Shown here: piece by piece, positions 1-7,665 of the stretch
Layout of the letters: each line of letters starts with the position of its first letter
How positions within the stretch are numbered: position 1 is the stretch's first letter
Assembly (NCBI GenBank): GCA_017429265.1
Contig: JAFRPG010000059.1
Location: 1-49,610 of the forward strand
From: Clostridia bacterium
GTDB lineage: Bacteria; Bacillota; Clostridia; Christensenellales; Aristaeellaceae
Length of the DNA stretch: 49,610 bases
Reading direction: 5' to 3'
The notes under the pieces: generated by a model
What the model was told of the DNA's origin: nothing
The model's database searches: none
What the model saw: only the letters and a program-made list of their open reading frames with translations
Made by a program: the position numbers and the translations under genes

Positions 1-96
1 AAGGCCCGCTACAAGGGCATCGCCAAGAACCAGTCCATGGCGTACTTGCTCTTCGGCAGCGCCAATCTGCTGATGCTTGCACGAGCGTCAGGCTGA
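1..96 (+). CDS. C-terminal end of an IS5-like DDE transposase (partial)
   Basis: The window opens inside a reading frame that gives 31 residues and a TGA at 94-96. The segment around KARYKGIAKN and LLFGSANLLMLAR resembles the conserved C-terminal tail of IS5-type transposases (pattern R-Y-R-G-L-x-K-N followed by L-F-x-x-x-N-L). Everything upstream, including the DDE catalytic residues, lies outside the window, so intactness cannot be judged. The family call rests only on this short tail. It implies that an insertion sequence abuts the left edge, which fits the damaged genes just to the right. Confidence 0.6.
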   Translation, partial: KARYKGIAKNQSMAYLLFGSANLLMLARASG

Positions 97-251
97 TCTC
101 AGGGGGCAGTCTGCCCATTCGGGCAGATGAGAGCCTCCAAACCCCCGGAAAACTGCCCTGATACACCGTTATTTGCCCGACTACTGGCATTTTCTTCCTC
201 CAAAGTCGTTTTTGAGACCGTTTTGAGTCGCATCTGCGACTTTAAGTCTGA
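97..251. other. Non-coding tail downstream of the transposase
   Basis: This stretch has no credible reading frame. It holds two hairpins. The first is TCTGCCC at 110-116 paired with GGGCAGA at 121-127, with a 4-nt loop. The second is AGTCGC at 226-231 paired with GCGACT at 236-241, followed by TTTAAG on the plus strand. They may be the transposase terminator and part of the IS end. The terminal inverted repeat cannot be identified because the other end of the element is missing. Confidence 0.4.
226..245 (+). terminator. Possible weak terminator after the IS transposase
   Basis: A 6-bp stem AGTCGC/GCGACT with loop ATCT is followed by TTT on the plus strand. The T-run is short, so termination would be weak. 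On the minus strand no T-run follows, so it is a poor terminator for the leftward gene ending at 414 or 252. Confidence 0.3.
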
Positions 252-413
252 TTAATCATTGGTTACGTAAAGCCGGTAGATCTCCCGCATCATGTCCGGT
301 GTCCCGTTCACGATGAGGATCCGGAGCGTCCGGCCGGGATCCACCAGATGCAGGAGATGGTTCCGGAAAGAAGGAAGGATCACATTCAGCTCCAGATCGG
401 CAATGCGGATCTC
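252..413 (-). other. In-frame coding continuation beyond the TAG stop of the 414-1256 gene
   Basis: Reading the minus strand past the TAG at 416-414, the same frame stays open for 53 codons to a TAA at 254-252. The residues look like normal protein: they begin EIRIADLELNVILPSF, contain HLLHLVDPGRTLRILIV, and end MREIYRLYVTND. There is no Shine-Dalgarno site and no good start codon at its beginning, so an independent gene is unlikely. Simplest reading: the original protein was about 334 residues and is split by a nonsense codon. Amber readthrough is the alternative. Confidence 0.55.
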
Positions 414-1256
414 CTATTTATTTGCGAAATCGGCAACCCTGATCAGATCAAGCGGCTCTTTGTCGCGCAGAACCCATGCGGCGGTGTTGAACAGACGTTC
501 ATCGGCAGTGACGGACGCTTTCAGGTTGAGATGTTGAATTTCATTGCGCAAACCGTTCCAGGGATTGATTTTTCCCTCCAGCTGCGGTTTGAATCTGAGG
601 ATGCTCGTCATGTCCGTCAGAAACTTGTATGTGGAAGCGTGCTCGGCGTCATACATGGCAAGGGCTCTGCTGATGTCTAGCGTGATCCTGCTTTCAGCGA
701 GCGATTCCATCGAACGGGGGAACAGCGCCGCGGCGCAGTCGCTAAACCGCTCCCAGACCATCGCCTTGGCGAGGTTTCGGATATCTGTGGGTACATCGCT
801 CCAACGCGGTACGGTCATATGCTCAGGCTGATATGCGTTGAGGGCTGCGTACACCAGGATTGCCCGGTTGCCGTCATTGAAACCGTCCAGTGCTTTGCTC
901 AGCCGGTCATAATCTCCGACGAGATATGGACAGACCCGGCACAGAAACTGCAGAAAGCTTCCCAGACCGTTGCTGACGCAGCGCGACGCCGACCGGATAG
1001 CATTGCACCGTGAAGCAGCTTCCTCTTCGGGGAAGTCATCTTCCTCGGTAAATGAGGAAAGCCCAATCAGCCACGCGCCCTGCTCCTCAGACATCCGGTA
1101 CTTAACGGAGAGCACATCTGCATACGAAGAAACCGGAAACAAGCCCGGATCCGCATGCCCGATACGCCAGGTATCATGATAAAACGCCGTCAGCCCGGCC
1201 GGTGTGATCTCAAACCCGGCCTGTCGGGCGAGAGCAATGATTTCATTCAGTGTCAT
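414..1256 (-). CDS. Unknown protein, 280 residues, probably truncated by an in-frame TAG
   Basis: I do not recognise the family. The start is ATG at 1256, preceded by GGAGG at a good distance. The protein is soluble and mixed alpha-helical, with no signal peptide or membrane segment. It begins MTLNEIIALARQAGFEITPA, a helix-turn-helix-like or small alpha-helical opening, and has a Cys-containing centre (CRVCPYLVGDYDRL). It ends FANK at a TAG, beyond which the same frame continues for 53 good codons to 252. The neighbourhood (IS remnant, orphan genes) suggests accessory DNA. It is either a decaying gene or a gene with a suppressible amber codon; the sequence does not decide. Confidence 0.6.
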   Translation of the reverse strand: MTLNEIIALARQAGFEITPAGLTAFYHDTWRIGHADPGLFPVSSYADVLSVKYRMSEEQGAWLIGLSSFTEEDDFPEEEAASRCNAIRSASRCVSNGLGSFLQFLCRVCPYLVGDYDRLSKALDGFNDGNRAILVYAALNAYQPEHMTVPRWSDVPTDIRNLAKAMVWERFSDCAAALFPRSMESLAESRITLDISRALAMYDAEHASTYKFLTDMTSILRFKPQLEGKINPWNGLRNEIQHLNLKASVTADERLFNTAAWVLRDKEPLDLIRVADFANK

Positions 1257-1371
1257 CGGGACATTCCTCCATCATGAACAGCACAACACCGATATTGTGA
1301 TGAATTGATAATGACAATTTACCATACGCTGAGCGGAAATCAAATGCCGCTTCCATTCAACCGTGGGTTCA

Positions 1372-1400
1372 ATGACAAAGCCCTCCCTTTGTGCTAACCT
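1372..1400 (+). promoter_or_regulatory. Possible promoter for the 1490 gene
   Basis: ATGACA at 1372-1377, a 17-bp spacer ending in TGC, and TAACCT at 1395-1400 form a weak sigma-A-like promoter with an extended -10. It sits about 90 bp before the ATG at 1490. The rest of 1257-1489 shows nothing else recognisable. Confidence 0.3.
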
Positions 1401-1489
1401 ACGCATGCCCAGAGTATCAGAAAGCGAGGTCATCTCTGTAAAACACGAATTGCATCCGCGCAGCCGAAGGGAAGATCGGAGGGATTCAC

Positions 1490-1717
1490 ATGGCGCTTCA
1501 CAGCGACCCCACGGCCAACGAGGCCACCGGGAACGTTCAGCAGGAATGGATCGAGATGGCGATCCTGGCCGTCCGGATCCGCCGGTCACAGGATCACGAC
1601 TGGGCAGAGGCGCAGGAGAAGCGCTTCACCGGGATCTTCCGCAGGATGCTGGAGGATTCGGAGGAAGAGCTGCTGGCGGAAATCCCGGCGAAGGTCAGGA
1701 AGAGGAGGGGGATTTGA
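1490..1717 (+). CDS. Small hypothetical protein, 75 residues
   Basis: The ATG is preceded by CGGAGGG at 7-8 bp, a strong ribosome site. The protein starts MALHSDPTANEATGNVQQEW, a pattern I associate with small conserved Firmicutes proteins of unknown role. It continues as a charged, mostly helical chain (EKRFTGIFRRMLEDSEEEL) with a basic tail KVRKRRGI. There is no signal peptide or membrane segment. The stop is TGA. It lies in the accessory left segment, followed at once by a second strong ribosome site and the small frame described next. No function can be assigned. Confidence 0.6.
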   Translation: MALHSDPTANEATGNVQQEWIEMAILAVRIRRSQDHDWAEAQEKRFTGIFRRMLEDSEEELLAEIPAKVRKRRGI

Positions 1718-1734
1718 ATGGTGATGGTGACAGG

Positions 1735-1848
1735 ATGACGAAACTCTGCAGCATCGGATTTGATAAACTGTAGACAGGAAGCAAAGGCTTTCACCCACTC
1801 CGTGCGCTGAACGCGGCATGGCACGACACATATTCGGATGAAAGGTTT
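1735..1848 (+). other. Upstream in-frame segment with a TAG codon, joined to the 1849 gene
   Basis: From ATG 1735 the frame reads MTKLCSIGFDKL, then TAG at 1771-1773, then 25 open codons (containing GFHPLRALNAAWHDTYSDER) that run directly into the ATG at 1849 in the same frame. A strong AGGAGGGGG lies upstream, at about 1701-1709, and serves a tiny frame at 1718 whose TGA overlaps the ATG at 1735. So either the gene began at 1735 and gained an amber stop, or the amber is read through, or translation reinitiates at 1849. Confidence 0.4.
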
Positions 1849-2103
1849 ATGAACAGCTGTATCCTGACTGCCGATGATCTGATTCAAATGGATCTGGATT
1901 CTTTGAGCGAATCGGAGTTGAAACAGCTTCTGCCGAATGTGATTGATTTGTATGACAATATTGATGCCACGACAGTGGACAACGATGAACTGCCAGAGGA
2001 GGAACTTGAGGAAATCCGCATCGATCTGAAAGAAAAAGCAGACGAGGTGGAACGGATTCTTCAAGTCATTCGCAGTAGGCTTGGGCCGACACAGACGGAA
2101 TAA
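1849..2103 (+). CDS. Small acidic hypothetical protein, 84 residues
   Basis: I do not recognise the family. The 84 residues are acidic and helical, with a likely coiled-coil in the second half (ELPEEELEEIRIDLKEKADE). There is no signal peptide or membrane span. The assigned ATG at 1849 has only a poor ribosome site (AAAGG 3 bp away), and the frame is open upstream to a TAG at 1771 and, past it, to an ATG at 1735. The true start may therefore be further upstream. A strong terminator hairpin follows at 2160. Confidence 0.55.
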   Translation: MNSCILTADDLIQMDLDSLSESELKQLLPNVIDLYDNIDATTVDNDELPEEELEEIRIDLKEKADEVERILQVIRSRLGPTQTE

Positions 2104-2159
2104 TCAGAAGATAGTAGCGAAATGACCTGCGTGCAAAAATGTGCATAAATAATTCACAC

Positions 2160-2198
2160 AATCGGGCCGAAAACAACCCTTTCCCATCGGCCCGATTT
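2160..2198 (+). terminator. Strong hairpin terminator
   Basis: A perfect 11-bp stem, AATCGGGCCGA at 2160-2170 with TCGGCCCGATT at 2187-2197, encloses a 16-nt loop and ends in TTT. It closes the 1849 gene and separates it from the promoter of the repeat protein. Confidence 0.65.
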
Positions 2199-2199
2199 G

Positions 2200-2208
2200 T
2201 GGTATGAT
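2200..2208 (+). promoter_or_regulatory. Extended -10 promoter for the repeat protein and helicase
   Basis: TGG-TATGAT forms an extended -10 with the hexamer at 2203-2208, right after the terminator hairpin. No convincing -35 is visible, as often happens with TGn promoters. Transcription would start near 2215, about 45 bp before the ATG at 2261. Confidence 0.5.
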
Positions 2209-2260
2209 AGGGCATAAAGCAATGCAATTTGATATATCTCTTACGATGAGGTGAATCGTT

Positions 2261-2647
2261 ATGGACCCGAAGCGTGTCAACAGCATTCCCGGCATTTTCG
2301 GCGGCACGGACCACTATGACGAGGACGGCAATTATCTGGGCTACAGCATGCCCGGCATCGTGGGGGGAACCGTCCACACCAATGCGGACGGAACCGCGGC
2401 CGGATACAGCACGGACGGCATTTTCGGCGGAACGATCCATCATCATGCGGACGGCTCTCCGGCCGGGTACAGCACGGACAGCATCTTCGGCGGACGCAAC
2501 CACTACAATGATGATGGGGAGTTCGTCGGGTACAGCACGCCCAGCCCCTTCGGCGGAAGCACGTCGTTCTTTGGGGATGACGGGGATGATGCCGGCATGG
2601 GGATGTTCGACGACGGGCCGGCCGATGACTTCGGCGGATGGGATTGA
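2261..2647 (+). CDS. Gly-rich tandem-repeat protein, 128 residues
   Basis: The ATG follows GAGGTGA at a normal distance. After a short leader MDPKRVNS the protein is built from four near-identical units of about 21 residues with the pattern (G/S)-I-(F/V)-G-G-T-x-H-x-x-x-D-G-x-x-x-G-Y-S-T-(D/P), then a partial fifth unit SPFGG. It ends in an acidic Gly/Asp tail (FGDDGDDAGMGMFDDG) finishing FGGWD. There is no signal peptide. The TGA at 2645-2647 is 4 bp before the helicase ATG, so the two are probably co-transcribed. Such YS-FGG-H-DG repeats occur in other Firmicutes proteins, but I know of no established function; a short beta-hairpin repeat is likely from the pattern. Confidence 0.75.
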   Translation: MDPKRVNSIPGIFGGTDHYDEDGNYLGYSMPGIVGGTVHTNADGTAAGYSTDGIFGGTIHHHADGSPAGYSTDSIFGGRNHYNDDGEFVGYSTPSPFGGSTSFFGDDGDDAGMGMFDDGPADDFGGWD

Positions 2648-2651
2648 GATC

Positions 2652-5299
2652 ATGGACAGGGAGAGACAGCCGAATCAGGAGCAGCAGGCGGTCATCGACG
2701 AGCTGGACCGCAACATCATCCTGTTCGCCAGCGCGGGGACGGGCAAGACGTTTACCGTGGCGCAGCGCGTGAGGCGGATCATCGAGTCCGGCAAGGCGCG
2801 GCCGGAGGAAATCCTGTGCCTGACCTTCACGATCAAGGCCGCGGACGAGATGAAAGACGATATCCTGCGCTATGTGGGAGAGTCCGGGAAGCAGGTCAAC
2901 ACCCGCACGATCCACAGCTTCGCCTATCAGGTGCTGAAAGAGGAGAGCATCCGGGATCCGGAGTACGTGTCTCTGCCGGGCGTATGTGACGAGGTGGAGG
3001 CGGCCTCGCTCCTGAAGCGGACATGGAAGGATTGCGGGCTGAGGGAAGATGCAGCCATCCTGAACAGCGACACCGCGCTGACGAACTTCACGAGCATCAT
3101 CAAGCACGAGCGCGAGCTGCTTCAGCAGTACGGCGAGGATGAGGCCGACGACTTCGGCAAGGTCTACCGCCGCATCCGTGATCAGAAGCCCGACGTGTTT
3201 GCGAAGATGCACACGTTTTACGACTATGCTAGGAAGACGGAGCGGCAGGATCCGGTCTTTGCCGAGTTCATGAATCAGAAGGCCGGGCAGGCCCTCCACA
3301 GCTATAACCGGGCCCTCCGGCAGAGCGACCTGCTGGACTTCGACGATCTGATCTGCCTCACGCACAAGCTGTTCCGGGATCCGGAGGCGCTGGAGCGCTG
3401 GCAGACGCGGTACCGCTACATCATCGTGGACGAGATGCAGGACACCAGCGAGCTGGAGTATGACACGCTCCGCAAACTCTTCCGCACGGCCCGGGTGATG
3501 ATGTGCGGGGACTTCTTCCAGACCATTTACCAATGGCGCGGATCCAATCCGGAGAAGGTCCTGAACGAGTACATTGAGGAGTTCCGCGCGGCCCGGTTCA
3601 TGTTCGCGCAGAACTACCGGTCGACCCGGACGCTGACGGCCGCCAGCTTCGGGTACCTTCAGAACACCTATCCCGATCTGATGGGCGTGTACTGCCCGCC
3701 GGATGTGATTCCGAAAAGCGATGCGGCCGGCGAGCCAATCCTGAATGTCCGGCTCAAAACCCCGGAGGACGAGGCCCTCTGGATCTATAACTATCTCGAG
3801 CGTCATCGGCCGGAGGACGTGACGAAGGTCTGTATCATGGCGAGGTCGAACCCGTACATCGCGAAGCGGTATGACGCGCTGACCGGGATCAGCACGGCCA
3901 GGGCCGACGGGAATGAGCTTCGCTTCTTCTCGATTGACAAGGACGCCAAGTTCTTCCGGCGTGAGGTCATCCGGGACATCCTCTCCTTCCTCCGGATCCT
4001 GGTCAATCCGACCGACGCAGTGGGCTTCGAGCGGATCGTCGACAAGTATGTAGCGGGTGTCGGCAAGAAGCGGATCCAGCTGGTCCGGGAGAAGGGTGAA
4101 CTCGGGCTCTCGCTGGCCTCATTCGCGGACGACGGCCTGTACCGGGACGACGACCCGTACGCGGCGCTGATCCGAGCCTTCGACGCCGGGAACGTCGTCA
4201 TCTATGACACCGAAACCACCGGGCTCGATCTCAGCCGCGACCAGATTATCCAGATCTCGGCCATCCGCCTGAACGCCGACGGCGGGATCGCGGAGACATT
4301 AGACCAGATGGTCATCCCGACGATCCCGATCAGCGAAGGTGCGAAAGCCACCCATCATCAGACAATGGAGGACATCATCGCGCGCGGCGGAATCGGGATC
4401 CGGGAAGCGCTGAAGAAGTTCCTGGCCTTCTGCGACGGCGCGGTGCTGGTCGGGCACAACAGCCTCCGTTTCGATGCGCCGCTCCTGAGCCGGCAGCTGC
4501 GGGAGAACGGCCTCCCAAAGCCGAACATCCTCGCGGAATACGACACCCTGCCGATGGCGCAGCAGCTCCTCCCCAAATCGAAGAACTACAAGCTGGACAC
4601 GCTGTGCGGGACGTTCGGGATCGTCAATGAGGCCGCATACGACGCCCTGGGCGACATCACGGCCACAGGCAAGGTGTTGACCTGTCTTCTGAAAAGGTAT
4701 ATCATACCCCACAGTGAAGAGCGTCGGCAGTTCCTCGCCGAGTGGCGGCCGAAGTTCGAGAAGATCCATGCCTTCCTCTGCGAACTGCGCAGCGGTTTCC
4801 TGGACAGGAACGATATCCCGGGCATGGTGGAGCACATCATCAGCAAACTCAGCCTCCGCACCCGTTACCCGAAACCGATCCACCAGCGCACGCTGGATGA
4901 CTTCCTCTTCGCGCTGAAGGACGTCAGGCCGGATGATTCGTGGCTTTACTTGAGAGAACTGTTGGCCGACGCCGCGCTCTCGGGCAGCCAGATGGACATG
5001 CTGATCCGGAAGCTGAAAAAGATCCCCATCATCACCGTCCATCAGTCCAAGGGCTGTGAGTTCGACACCGTGATTATTGCCGGCGCGGATGATGACAATT
5101 TCCCACATACCAGGCGAAAGTTCACAATACGCTCGAGGAAGAGAAGCGGGTCTTCTATGTGGCGATCTCACGGGCCAAGAGGACGCTGATTATGACTTCA
5201 ACAACACAGAAGGTCAATCGCGGCGGAACATGGCCGCTTGAACAGAGCCGGTGGATCCGGAACATACCGCAGGAGTTAGTGAAGACGGTCAGCGGATAG
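2652..5299 (+). CDS. UvrD/PcrA-type superfamily 1 helicase with an inserted DEDD exonuclease domain; one frameshift
   Basis: An ATP-dependent 3'-5' DNA helicase by motif. From ATG 2652 one sees Walker A ASAGTGKT (about residues 26-33), DEMQD (about 259-263), CGDFFQTIYQWRG, AQNYRST, and late ITVHQSKGCEFD (about 794). Between the helicase motifs lies an exonuclease domain at about residues 515-680: VIYDTETTGLDL (motif I), LVGHNSLRFD (motif II), and YDALGD (motif III). At 5102-5105 one C appears to be missing. Restoring it (NFP then TYQAKV) brings in motif VI EEKRVFYVAISRAKR and a normal end, QELVKTVSG, at TAG 5297-5299. Without it the frame ends early at 5189. The frameshift is either a real lesion or a base-calling error in a C run. 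Confidence 0.85.
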
Positions 5300-5526
5300 A
5301 GCGGGAACTGGGGCGTTATCATTTGAGCGATAGTGCGGCAGATATACGGCAAGTCCATGACACCGGCAGGAAACCGATCACTCTTGTCGAAACAAACAGA
5401 CTGGACCTGCATACGCCGTCAACCCGGTCCAAACGGCAAACCCACCCCAAAGAATCCTCCCAAACGGCTTTCTCAACTACCAAAAACGCCCCGGTTTTTG
5501 GGGGCCACACTTGTACCACGGAAATG
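5300..5526. other. Intergenic region after the helicase
   Basis: No credible gene is present. A hairpin CCAAAAAC at 5480-5487 with GTTTTTGG at 5494-5501 may end helicase transcription, though no T-run follows. If the helicase TAG at 5297 were read through, only eight residues would be added before a TGA. Confidence 0.4.
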
Positions 5527-5572
5527 AAAATGGCTCTCCGGCCCTTGTAAAATCAGGGTCGGAGAGCCATTG
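5527..5572 (-). terminator. Terminator of guaA
   Basis: A long stem, ATGGCTCTCCGGCCCT at 5530-5545 paired with AGGGTCGGAGAGCCAT at 5555-5570 (one G-T pair), is followed on the minus strand by TTTTCATTT. It lies directly after the guaA stop at 5577. Confidence 0.75.
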
Positions 5573-5576
5573 GCCA

Positions 5577-6560
5577 TTATTCCCACTCAATCGTAGCCAC
5601 CGGTTTCTCGCTCACGTCCCACAGGACGCGGTTGACGCCGGGGACGGATGCGATGATCCGGTCGCGGATGGTGCACAGGACGGGGAAGGGGATCTCCGGG
5701 ACGGTGGCGGTCACGGCGTCCACGGTGTTCACGGCGCGGACGACGACGGCCCAGCCCATGTAGCGCTGGCCCTGGCCGTCGACGTAGCGGATGCCGGTGG
5801 ACTGGAAGTCCGGAATGGCGCAGAAATACTGCCAGGGCGTCTCCGGGAGCTTGCCGATCTCTTCGCGGACGATGGCGTCAGCCTCGCGCAGAGCCTCGAG
5901 GCGGTCACGGGTGATGGCGCCGACGCAGCGCACGCCCAGGCCGGGGCCGGGGAAGGGCTGGCGGTAGACCATGGCGTCCGGGAGGCCGAGAGCCTTGCCG
6001 ACCACGCGGACCTCATCCTTGTAGAGGAACTTGACGGGCTCCACCAGCTCGAACTTCAGGTCCTCGGGCAGGCCGCCCACATTGTGATGCGCCTTCACGC
6101 CGACGCTTTCCAGGATGTCGGGGTAGATCGTGCCCTGGGCCAGAAAGCCGATGCCCTCCTGCTTGCGGGCCTCCTCCTCAAAGACGCGGATGAATTCGGC
6201 GCCGATGATCTTGCGCTTCTGCTCGGGATCGCTGACGCCCGCGAGCTTGTCGAGGAAGCGGTCCACCGCATCCACGTAGACGAGGTTCGCGCCCAGCTCA
6301 TCGCGGAAGACGCGGATGACCTGCTCGGGTTCACCCTTGCGCAGCAGGCCGTGGTTGACGTGCACGCAGACCAGGTTCTGGCCGATGGCACGGATCAGCA
6401 GAGCGGCCACGACGGAGGAGTCCACACCGCCGGAGAGGGCGAGGAGGACCTTGCCGCTGCCCACCTGGGCGCGGATGGCATCGATCTGTTCGGCGATAAA
6501 GGCTTCGGCCAGGGCCGGGGTCGTGATTCTCTCCATGGATTCGGGGCGGACATTGCTCAT
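5577..6560 (-). CDS. guaA: GMP synthase ATP-pyrophosphatase subunit (GuaA without the glutaminase domain)
   Basis: This protein makes GMP from XMP with ATP and ammonia. The 327 residues hold only the ATP-pyrophosphatase and dimerisation domains. The PP-loop is SGGVDSS at about residues 43-49, with FLAQGTIYPDILES and RQPFPGPGLGVRC typical of GuaA, and the C terminus TIEWE is the family's usual end. Bacterial GuaA is normally about 510 residues with an N-terminal class I glutamine amidotransferase; that part is absent and is not encoded next door. A split arrangement (GuaAa/GuaAb) is standard in archaea, so a separate glutaminase elsewhere is expected. The start is ATG 6560, with AAGGAGT 8 bp upstream. 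It has its own promoter and terminator. Confidence 0.9.
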   Translation of the reverse strand: MSNVRPESMERITTPALAEAFIAEQIDAIRAQVGSGKVLLALSGGVDSSVVAALLIRAIGQNLVCVHVNHGLLRKGEPEQVIRVFRDELGANLVYVDAVDRFLDKLAGVSDPEQKRKIIGAEFIRVFEEEARKQEGIGFLAQGTIYPDILESVGVKAHHNVGGLPEDLKFELVEPVKFLYKDEVRVVGKALGLPDAMVYRQPFPGPGLGVRCVGAITRDRLEALREADAIVREEIGKLPETPWQYFCAIPDFQSTGIRYVDGQGQRYMGWAVVVRAVNTVDAVTATVPEIPFPVLCTIRDRIIASVPGVNRVLWDVSEKPVATIEWE

Positions 6561-6603
6561 TGACAAGACTCCTTTCGCGTCAGGGGAGCAGGTTGACGGG
6601 GGA

Positions 6604-6632
6604 ATCATAGCAGAAACAGGCAGGGCGGTCAA
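6604..6632 (-). promoter_or_regulatory. Promoter of guaA
   Basis: On the minus strand TTGACC (6632-6627), a 17-bp spacer ending in TGC, and TATGAT (6609-6604) form a near-consensus extended sigma-A promoter about 45 bp before the ATG. Confidence 0.7.
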
Positions 6633-6653
6633 GATTCGGCGGACCGCTTTTTT
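6625..6653 (+). terminator. Plus-strand terminator-like hairpin overlapping the guaA promoter
   Basis: GCGGTC at 6625-6630 pairs with GACCGC at 6642-6647 and is followed by six T on the plus strand. No plus-strand gene precedes it. It could stop transcripts running antisense through guaA. Its left arm covers the -35 of the guaA promoter. Confidence 0.5.
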
Positions 6654-6686
6654 GGAGAAATGCGTGAAAAGTGTGGAGCCGTCCGA

Positions 6687-7451
6687 TCATCTCTGCGGCT
6701 CATCCTTCGCCAGTGCCCGGCTGAGCTTCGGCGGAACGCCGCGCGGGCCGCGCACGCCGAAGATGCCGTACTCCTCCCGCAGGGTCTCCAGCGTGAAGGC
6801 AGACGGATTGTACCGCCGCACCAGTCGGATCCGCATGAGGCTGTTGATGGTCAGGCCGTCCCGCGAGAAGTGCCAGGGGATATCGGTCTCCGTCACCAGG
6901 CACTTGTAGCGGATGGCGGAGACCGGTGTGCCGATGTACATGAAGACGGTGTCGCCGACCTTGATGCCGCGGCCCTGCTTCCACTCGATCTCGTCGGTGC
7001 CGTCGAAGGCGTGGACGCTGTCGTAGTAGAGGAGGTTGGAGGGGATGAGCCACTCCTTGGGCGGACGGATGGCCTTTCTCGTGCCGGCGGAGGCGGTCGT
7101 CCGGTAGCTGGCGTCGATGAGGCCGAAGATCTCCTCCGGGGCAACGGTCCCGTCGAGCAGGATGCTGATCCAGTTCCCGCGGCTGATGTGGTAGCCCGGG
7201 AGGAAGCCCTCGCGGCGGAGCAGGATGTCCCGCAGGAGCAGATCGCCGACCTTCACATTCAGGACATCTGTGACACCGTCGCCGGGCAGGCCCAGTCTGG
7301 CGCGGGGAACATCCATGACCAGGGCGTACCATTTCCGGTTGTCCGCGTGGCGGAACACGCCGAAGGACGGGAAACGCAGCCAGAGGTACTCGGCCTCGCC
7401 GCCGTACGTCCGGCGGATATAGTCCAGGATCTCCTGCCGGCAGCCGGTCAT
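6687..7451 (-). CDS. MmcQ/YjbR-domain protein with a C-terminal EVE/PUA-like domain
   Basis: The start is ATG 7451, with AGGAGG 8 bp upstream; 254 residues. The N-terminal half (about 1-120) has the YjbR/MmcQ (CyaY-like) pattern: RFPSFGVFRHADNRKWYALV, then a conserved domain end with GYHISRGNWISILLDG. The C-terminal half (about 135-240) has YYDSVHAF, IEWKQ, KVGDTVFMYIGTP and ETDIPW, which resembles EVE/PUA-like modified-base or RNA-binding modules. This two-domain layout occurs in Firmicutes, and its substrate is not established. It is a single gene upstream of guaA on the same strand but with the guaA promoter between them. There is no signal peptide. Confidence 0.7.
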   Translation of the reverse strand: MTGCRQEILDYIRRTYGGEAEYLWLRFPSFGVFRHADNRKWYALVMDVPRARLGLPGDGVTDVLNVKVGDLLLRDILLRREGFLPGYHISRGNWISILLDGTVAPEEIFGLIDASYRTTASAGTRKAIRPPKEWLIPSNLLYYDSVHAFDGTDEIEWKQGRGIKVGDTVFMYIGTPVSAIRYKCLVTETDIPWHFSRDGLTINSLMRIRLVRRYNPSAFTLETLREEYGIFGVRGPRGVPPKLSRALAKDEPQR

Positions 7452-7592
7452 GGGACACCTCCTCCGCGGCCGCGAGCGTGTCGCGCGGCCTCTTCGGGAG
7501 TATACCATGATTCCGCGGCGGAAGGAAGAGGCCGGGAGAGAGAAATGCGGGATCCCCGGATCCGGACAGCCGCCGCCTCCGCCAAAAAAGGC

Positions 7593-7622
7593 TTGACGCG
7601 CTTCGGCATGCAATGCTATAAT
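7593..7622 (+). promoter_or_regulatory. Promoter of yebC
   Basis: TTGACG at 7593-7598, an 18-bp spacer, and consensus TATAAT at 7617-7622 preceded by TGC (extended -10). The YebC ATG follows 43 bp later. Confidence 0.75.
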
Positions 7623-7665
7623 GAAATGTCAATACCGATGCATTCCGCAAGGGAGGAAATCATGT

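Noticed and set aside
2277..3806. A 509-codon minus-strand frame over the helicase
   Set aside because: Shadow of the helicase and repeat-protein genes.
5511..6563. A 350-codon plus-strand frame over guaA
   Set aside because: Antisense shadow of guaA, with no ribosome site or family pattern.
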